DNA from: Methylopumilus sp947499625
Lineage (GTDB): Bacteria > Pseudomonadota > Gammaproteobacteria > Burkholderiales > Methylophilaceae
Length of the DNA: 64,000 nt
Reading direction: 5' to 3'
Assembly: GCA_965234475.1 (NCBI GenBank)
Contig: OZ248397.1
Location: 310,001 to 374,000 of the forward strand
The notes under the pieces were generated by a model that saw only the letters and a list, made by a program, of their open reading frames with translations, made no database searches and was not told the DNA's origin. This document shows positions 60,582 through 64,000 of this stretch, in pieces. The translations under genes and the position numbers were made by a program. Within the stretch, counting starts at the first letter, position 1. Every line of letters begins with the position of its first letter.

Positions 60582-61327
60582 TTAAAGTTATTCATCCATG
60601 TTTTTAAATCATTAATTTGATTATGTCTTGTAAGGTCTGCGTGAATAGGTGATACAGATACAAAGCCATGGTCGACTGAATAGAAATCAGTACCTTCCCC
60701 TCCATCATTAGGTAAGCCGGCAGCACCGACCCAATACAAGGTATTGCCATCAGCATCTTGTGTTTTATTTACAGATTCCGCTTTATGTCTTTTTCCAAGT
60801 CTTGTGATGTGAATCCCTTGAATTTTTTCTAAAGGAATATCAGGCACATTAATGTTTAAGAGCATAGCTTCTTTAGGTTTGTTATTTTGGTAATGCAAAA
60901 TAAGATCAATTGTAATAGATGCAGCTGTTTCAAAATTGGTTGCTTCGTGTTGTGACATCGAAATAGCAAAGGAGGGAATGTCTAATAAGTAACCTTCCAT
61001 AGCAGCTGCTACTGTTCCAGAGTAGATAGTGTCATCGCCCATGTTGGCGCCATTATTAATGCCAGAAATCACCATGTCTGGCATCTTGTCTAGCAATCCC
61101 GTTAATGCTAAATGCACGCAATCTGTTGGTGTGCCGTTGACATAGTAATAATCTTTTTCAACTTCTGTGACAGTCAATGGATGATCAAGCGATAAAGAAT
61201 TACTTGCACCACTTCTATTTCGATCGGGTGCGACAATAGTGACATGCGCTATTTTTTTTAAATAGCTTGCAAGTTTTTTAATACCGGGTGCGTCGAAACC
61301 ATCATCGTTAGATAAAAGAATATTCAT
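60578..61327 (-). CDS. surE: 5'/3'-nucleotidase SurE
   Basis: A 249-residue metal-dependent survival-protein nucleotidase. MNILLSNDDGFDAPGI holds Asp8 and Asp9, VVAPDRNRSGASNSLSL follows, and DMVISGINNGANMGDDTIYSGTVAAAMEG is complete (in parts: SGINNGANMG and YSGTVAAAMEG). It dephosphorylates nucleoside monophosphates and acts in the cytoplasm. It overlaps nlpD by four bases. Confidence 0.97.
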   Translation of the reverse strand: MNILLSNDDGFDAPGIKKLASYLKKIAHVTIVAPDRNRSGASNSLSLDHPLTVTEVEKDYYYVNGTPTDCVHLALTGLLDKMPDMVISGINNGANMGDDTIYSGTVAAAMEGYLLDIPSFAISMSQHEATNFETAASITIDLILHYQNNKPKEAMLLNINVPDIPLEKIQGIHITRLGKRHKAESVNKTQDADGNTLYWVGAAGLPNDGGEGTDFYSVDHGFVSVSPIHADLTRHNQINDLKTWMNNFK

Positions 61328-61328
61328 A

Positions 61329-61664
61329 TTACGGGCGACTGACTTTCACATAAAACGTTGCACATAGAAAAAATACAACACTTAAAAAAACTTCAAGAAG
61401 TGCTATTTTAGATGATAGACCTAGATCAGAATAGGATCTAACAGCACCTTCAATAAAATAAATGAATATGAGCATGCCAGACCATTTGTAGGTATAAATT
61501 TTTCCTTTAAGAATACCCATCATTAAAATGAGAAGCGGTATGATTTTGAGAACCAACCATGAGCTCTGACCTTTAAAGGGTGCTAAAAATAACTCCCAAG
61601 AGCACAAAAGAAAAATAAGACAGATAAGACTAACGGAAGCCCCTAATTGGAGATAATTTTTCAT
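61329..61664 (-). CDS. DUF2069 family inner-membrane protein
   Basis: A 111-residue protein with about four membrane segments: LQLGASVSLICLIFLLCSWEL, LVLKIIPLLILMMGIL, MLIFIYFIEGAVRSY and LLEVFLSVVFFLCATFYV. The LPLL-like 'IPLLILMMGILKGKIYTYKW' region fits the DUF2069 family of proteobacteria, whose function is unknown. It sits between wrbA (four-base overlap) and surE (one base). Confidence 0.85.
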   Translation of the reverse strand: MKNYLQLGASVSLICLIFLLCSWELFLAPFKGQSSWLVLKIIPLLILMMGILKGKIYTYKWSGMLIFIYFIEGAVRSYSDLGLSSKIALLEVFLSVVFFLCATFYVKVSRP

Positions 61665-62254
61665 GCTGAAAGTTTGAGTGCGGTTTCAGCTAGCCGCTTG
61701 CCCATAGCGAGACATATTTTTTTCTCGTCCTCAGATATTGGGGCCTTATTAGATTCTCCAGCTACATGCGAAGGTCCGTAAGGTGTGCCCCCTGTTTTAG
61801 TACTACTTAATTCTGGAATTGAGTAAGGCACGCCCATAATGATCATGCCTAAATGAAGTAATGGAAGTTGCATGCTAAGAAGTGTTGATTCATTACCACC
61901 ATGCTGAGAGCCTGAAGAAGTAAATACACAAGCAGGTTTTCCAATAAGGCTTCCACTTAACCATAAAGATATAGTGCTATCGATGAAATATTTAAGAGGC
62001 GCTGCCATATTACCAAATCTCGTAGGGCTTCCCATGGCAAGTCCTATACATTCTTCAAGATCCTTGTGGTCAACATAAGGAGGGCCTTCGCTAGGGATAC
62101 TATCTTCTAAAGCCTGAACGGTAGATGTCACTTTAGGCACAGTTCGAATTCTGGCTTTAACACCAGGAATAGATTCAATACCTCTCGCAATAAATGTGGC
62201 CATTTCTCCAACCGCACCCCCATAAGAGTAGTAAAGAACTAAAACTTCTTTCAT
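61661..62254 (-). CDS. wrbA: NAD(P)H:quinone oxidoreductase WrbA
   Basis: A 197-residue flavodoxin-like FMN protein. The phosphate-binding loop is YYSYGGAVGEMA, followed by GLAMGSPTRFGNMAAPLKYF, FTSSGSQHGGNESTLLSMQLPLLHLGM (in parts) and GGTPYGPSHVAG with the WrbA-specific C-terminal fold. It reduces quinones by two electrons. It overlaps purB by one base and the DUF2069 gene by four. Confidence 0.95.
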   Translation of the reverse strand: MKEVLVLYYSYGGAVGEMATFIARGIESIPGVKARIRTVPKVTSTVQALEDSIPSEGPPYVDHKDLEECIGLAMGSPTRFGNMAAPLKYFIDSTISLWLSGSLIGKPACVFTSSGSQHGGNESTLLSMQLPLLHLGMIIMGVPYSIPELSSTKTGGTPYGPSHVAGESNKAPISEDEKKICLAMGKRLAETALKLSA

Positions 62255-63624
62255 TAGATTTTTTTTGCTAACTGAATAGCATCACCGATATACGTTGCCG
62301 GTGTTAATCGAAGTAATCCATCTTTGGCTTCTTTAGGAATTTCAAGTTGCTGAATGAAAGCTTGTATGATTTCTTTAGATATGTGATCTTTGCCGCGCGT
62401 TAACTCTTTAAGTTTTTCATATGGATTTTCAATGCCATACCTTCTCATCACAGTCTGAATAGGTTCAGCTAAAACTTCCCAAGCATGATTTAAATCATCA
62501 GATAATTTTTGTGCATTGATTTCTAATTTATTAAGTCCTTTAAGACAAGAATCAATAGCAAGAATTGTATAACCAAAACCTAAACCAATATTCCGAATGA
62601 CAGTAGAGTCAGTTAAGTCTCTTTGCCATCTTGAGATAGGAAGCTTCTCTGAGAAGTGACCTAATAAAGCGTTTGCAATGCCAAGGTTACCTTCTGAATT
62701 TTCAAAATCAATAGGGTTTACTTTATGAGGCATAGTAGAAGAGCCTACTTCATTTTCTTTTAGTTTTTGTTTGAAATAGCCAAGTGATATATAGCTCCAC
62801 ATATCTCGATTGAGATCAATCAGAATCGTATTCATTCTTGCCATATTTTGAAAGAGCTCTGCCATGTAATCATGCGGTTCAATCTGTGTAGTATAGGGAT
62901 TGAAAGTAAGACCAAATGACTCTACAAATGTTTTTGAAAATGCGTGCCAATTAAATTCGGGATAAGTTGTCATGTGTGCATTGAAATTACCTACAGCACC
63001 ATTAATTTTACCTAGAATTTCTTGAGCTTTAAATTGATTCATTTGTCTTTGTAATCTATAAGCGACATTAGCTATTTCTTTGCCCATCGTAGTTGGGCTT
63101 GCAGCTTGACCATGGGTTCTTGCTAACATAGCGTGACCACTTAAATCATGTGCTAGATCTTTTAATTTTTTAATGATGCTTTCGAGGTGAGGTGTCAAAA
63201 CACTCTCTTTGGCATGTTTAATCATGAGAGCATGCGACAGATTATTAATATCTTCAGAGGTGCATGCAAAATGAATAAATTCTGAAATACTTTTTATTTC
63301 TTGATTATCTTTGAATTTATTTTTTAACCAATACTCAACCGCTTTTACATCGTGATTTGTTGTCTCTTCAATTTTTTTAATTTCAGCGGCATCAGTTTCA
63401 CTAAAGGACTGAATAGTTTTTTGGAGTGATTCTCGTGTTGATGCACTCAGAATTGTAACTTCTTTAATCGCCTTTTCATCAGACAATGAAAGGAGCCATT
63501 TAATTTCAACTTCAACACGGAATTTAATGAGTGCAAACTCACTAAAGTACTGGCGCAAATTATCGACTTTTTTAGCGTATCTTCCATCTAGCGGAGACAG
63601 GGCATTTAGCGTTGACAATTGCAT
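62254..63624 (-). CDS. purB: Adenylosuccinate lyase
   Basis: Cleaves SAICAR and adenylosuccinate in purine synthesis. The 456-residue length is that of the E. coli-type enzyme. LSPLDGRYAKKVDNLRQYFSE, TSEDINNLSHALM, ARTHGQAASPTTMGKE and the signature loop GSSTMPHKVNPIDFENSEG are present. It works in the same pathway as purL, which is also in this window. Confidence 0.98.
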   Translation of the reverse strand: MQLSTLNALSPLDGRYAKKVDNLRQYFSEFALIKFRVEVEIKWLLSLSDEKAIKEVTILSASTRESLQKTIQSFSETDAAEIKKIEETTNHDVKAVEYWLKNKFKDNQEIKSISEFIHFACTSEDINNLSHALMIKHAKESVLTPHLESIIKKLKDLAHDLSGHAMLARTHGQAASPTTMGKEIANVAYRLQRQMNQFKAQEILGKINGAVGNFNAHMTTYPEFNWHAFSKTFVESFGLTFNPYTTQIEPHDYMAELFQNMARMNTILIDLNRDMWSYISLGYFKQKLKENEVGSSTMPHKVNPIDFENSEGNLGIANALLGHFSEKLPISRWQRDLTDSTVIRNIGLGFGYTILAIDSCLKGLNKLEINAQKLSDDLNHAWEVLAEPIQTVMRRYGIENPYEKLKELTRGKDHISKEIIQAFIQQLEIPKEAKDGLLRLTPATYIGDAIQLAKKI

Positions 63625-63655
63625 GAAGAAATCCTATGAGATATATAGTGTTATT

Positions 63656-64000
63656 TTAACTGGTTTTTGCATCAATTTCATAAGAACCGTGGCCGTTAAG
63701 CGCTAATTGCTTGCTTAAATACGGCATGATTTCTTGTAATTGTTCATGGAGTTTCCATGGCGGATTGATGATAAAAAGATAGCTGCCGAACATCCCAATA
63801 TTATCACTAGGTTTAGCAATCGAAAGGCTTACATAAAGCCATTCTTTAACATTCAATTTTTGAAGTTGTTTCAGCATGACTAAGGGCTCTGTTCGATCAA
63901 TCAGAGGACACCAAACCATATAGATACCCGTTTCAAAACGTTTTAAACTGTCTTTTAAGGATTCTACCACTTTAAGATAATCATTTTTAATTTCGTAAGA
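63656..64000 (-). CDS. rlmJ: 23S rRNA (adenine-2030-N6)-methyltransferase RlmJ (5' end cut by window edge)
   Basis: The frame is open to the right edge (64000): the extra residues read SYEIKNDYLKV before VESLKDSLKRF, matching the segment just after the DPPYE-type catalytic motif of RlmJ (YhiR, DUF519). GIYMVWCPLIDR, then SYLFIINPPWKLHEQLQEIMPYL are the family C-terminus. Only the last 114 residues, about 40%, are here. It ends 31 bases before purB. Confidence 0.88.
   Translation of the reverse strand, partial: SYEIKNDYLKVVESLKDSLKRFETGIYMVWCPLIDRTEPLVMLKQLQKLNVKEWLYVSLSIAKPSDNIGMFGSYLFIINPPWKLHEQLQEIMPYLSKQLALNGHGSYEIDAKTS

Overview
The window reads as ordinary chromosome from a streamlined, AT-rich betaproteobacterium, most likely a small-genome methylotroph of the family Methylophilaceae (Methylopumilus or OM43 type). 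The taxonomic call is inference. It rests on the low GC content, the very tight gene packing (many 1-8 base overlaps and no gene-free stretch over 300 bases), betaproteobacterial gene orders (ilvB-ilvH-ilvC-psd, ruvX-pyrR-pyrB-pyrC-like, lolC-lolD-exbB-exbD-msbA-lpxK-ycaR-kdsB), and an MxaD-like methanol-oxidation protein cut by the left edge. No tRNA, rRNA, CRISPR array, insertion sequence, prophage or integrase was seen.

Layout. 1-1.4 kb: an MxaD-like periplasmic protein (partial) and a YVTN beta-propeller lipoprotein. 1.5-6.8 kb: rppH, then on the minus strand nadC, ilvB, ilvH, ilvC and psd (NAD, branched-chain amino acids, phosphatidylethanolamine). 6.8-10.5 kb: a GST-like protein, mnmA, proC, a YggS-type PLP protein and a lysine-rich histone H1-like protein made of 14 tandem 18-bp units. 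10.6-15.7 kb: pyrimidine genes (ruvX, pyrR, pyrB and a dihydroorotase-like protein without its metal-binding histidines) and riboflavin genes (ribB fused to a degenerate ribA domain, ribE). 15.7-22.5 kb: a plus-strand envelope operon for lipoprotein and lipid A export and Kdo activation. 22.5-30.5 kb: glnB, nadE, sucCD, serB, two periplasmic ankyrin proteins, an NHL-type propeller and a ferritin-like DUF455 protein. 30.5-36.6 kb: purL and a Fur-box-preceded feoA-feoB operon. 36.6-43.7 kb: parvulin, BolA, YciI and YciB, then a PHP phosphoesterase, a site-2-protease-like protein, trpS, scpA, scpB and rluB. 43.7-51 kb: prmB, the dapE/dapD cluster, an M48 lipoprotein protease, kup and xseA. 51-57.6 kb: dsbB, cysM, a PolB-like exonuclease, rlmD, an L,D-transpeptidase, a queuosine-precursor transporter, nagZ and a Bax-inhibitor-1 family protein. 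57.6-64 kb: tadA, a PsiE-like membrane protein, nitroreductase, thioredoxin, nlpD, surE, DUF2069, wrbA, purB and the 3' part of rlmJ.

Most of this is core biosynthesis and envelope assembly with little regulation visible. I found no convincing new defence or mobile system. The points most worth a second look are the repeat-built H1-like protein, two pseudo-enzyme domains (PyrC-like and the RibA half of RibB), the compact Fur-controlled feo promoter that abuts a terminator, a 13-bp inverted repeat just upstream of the nitroreductase gene, and a small periplasmic ankyrin/propeller/DUF455 cluster behind purL.
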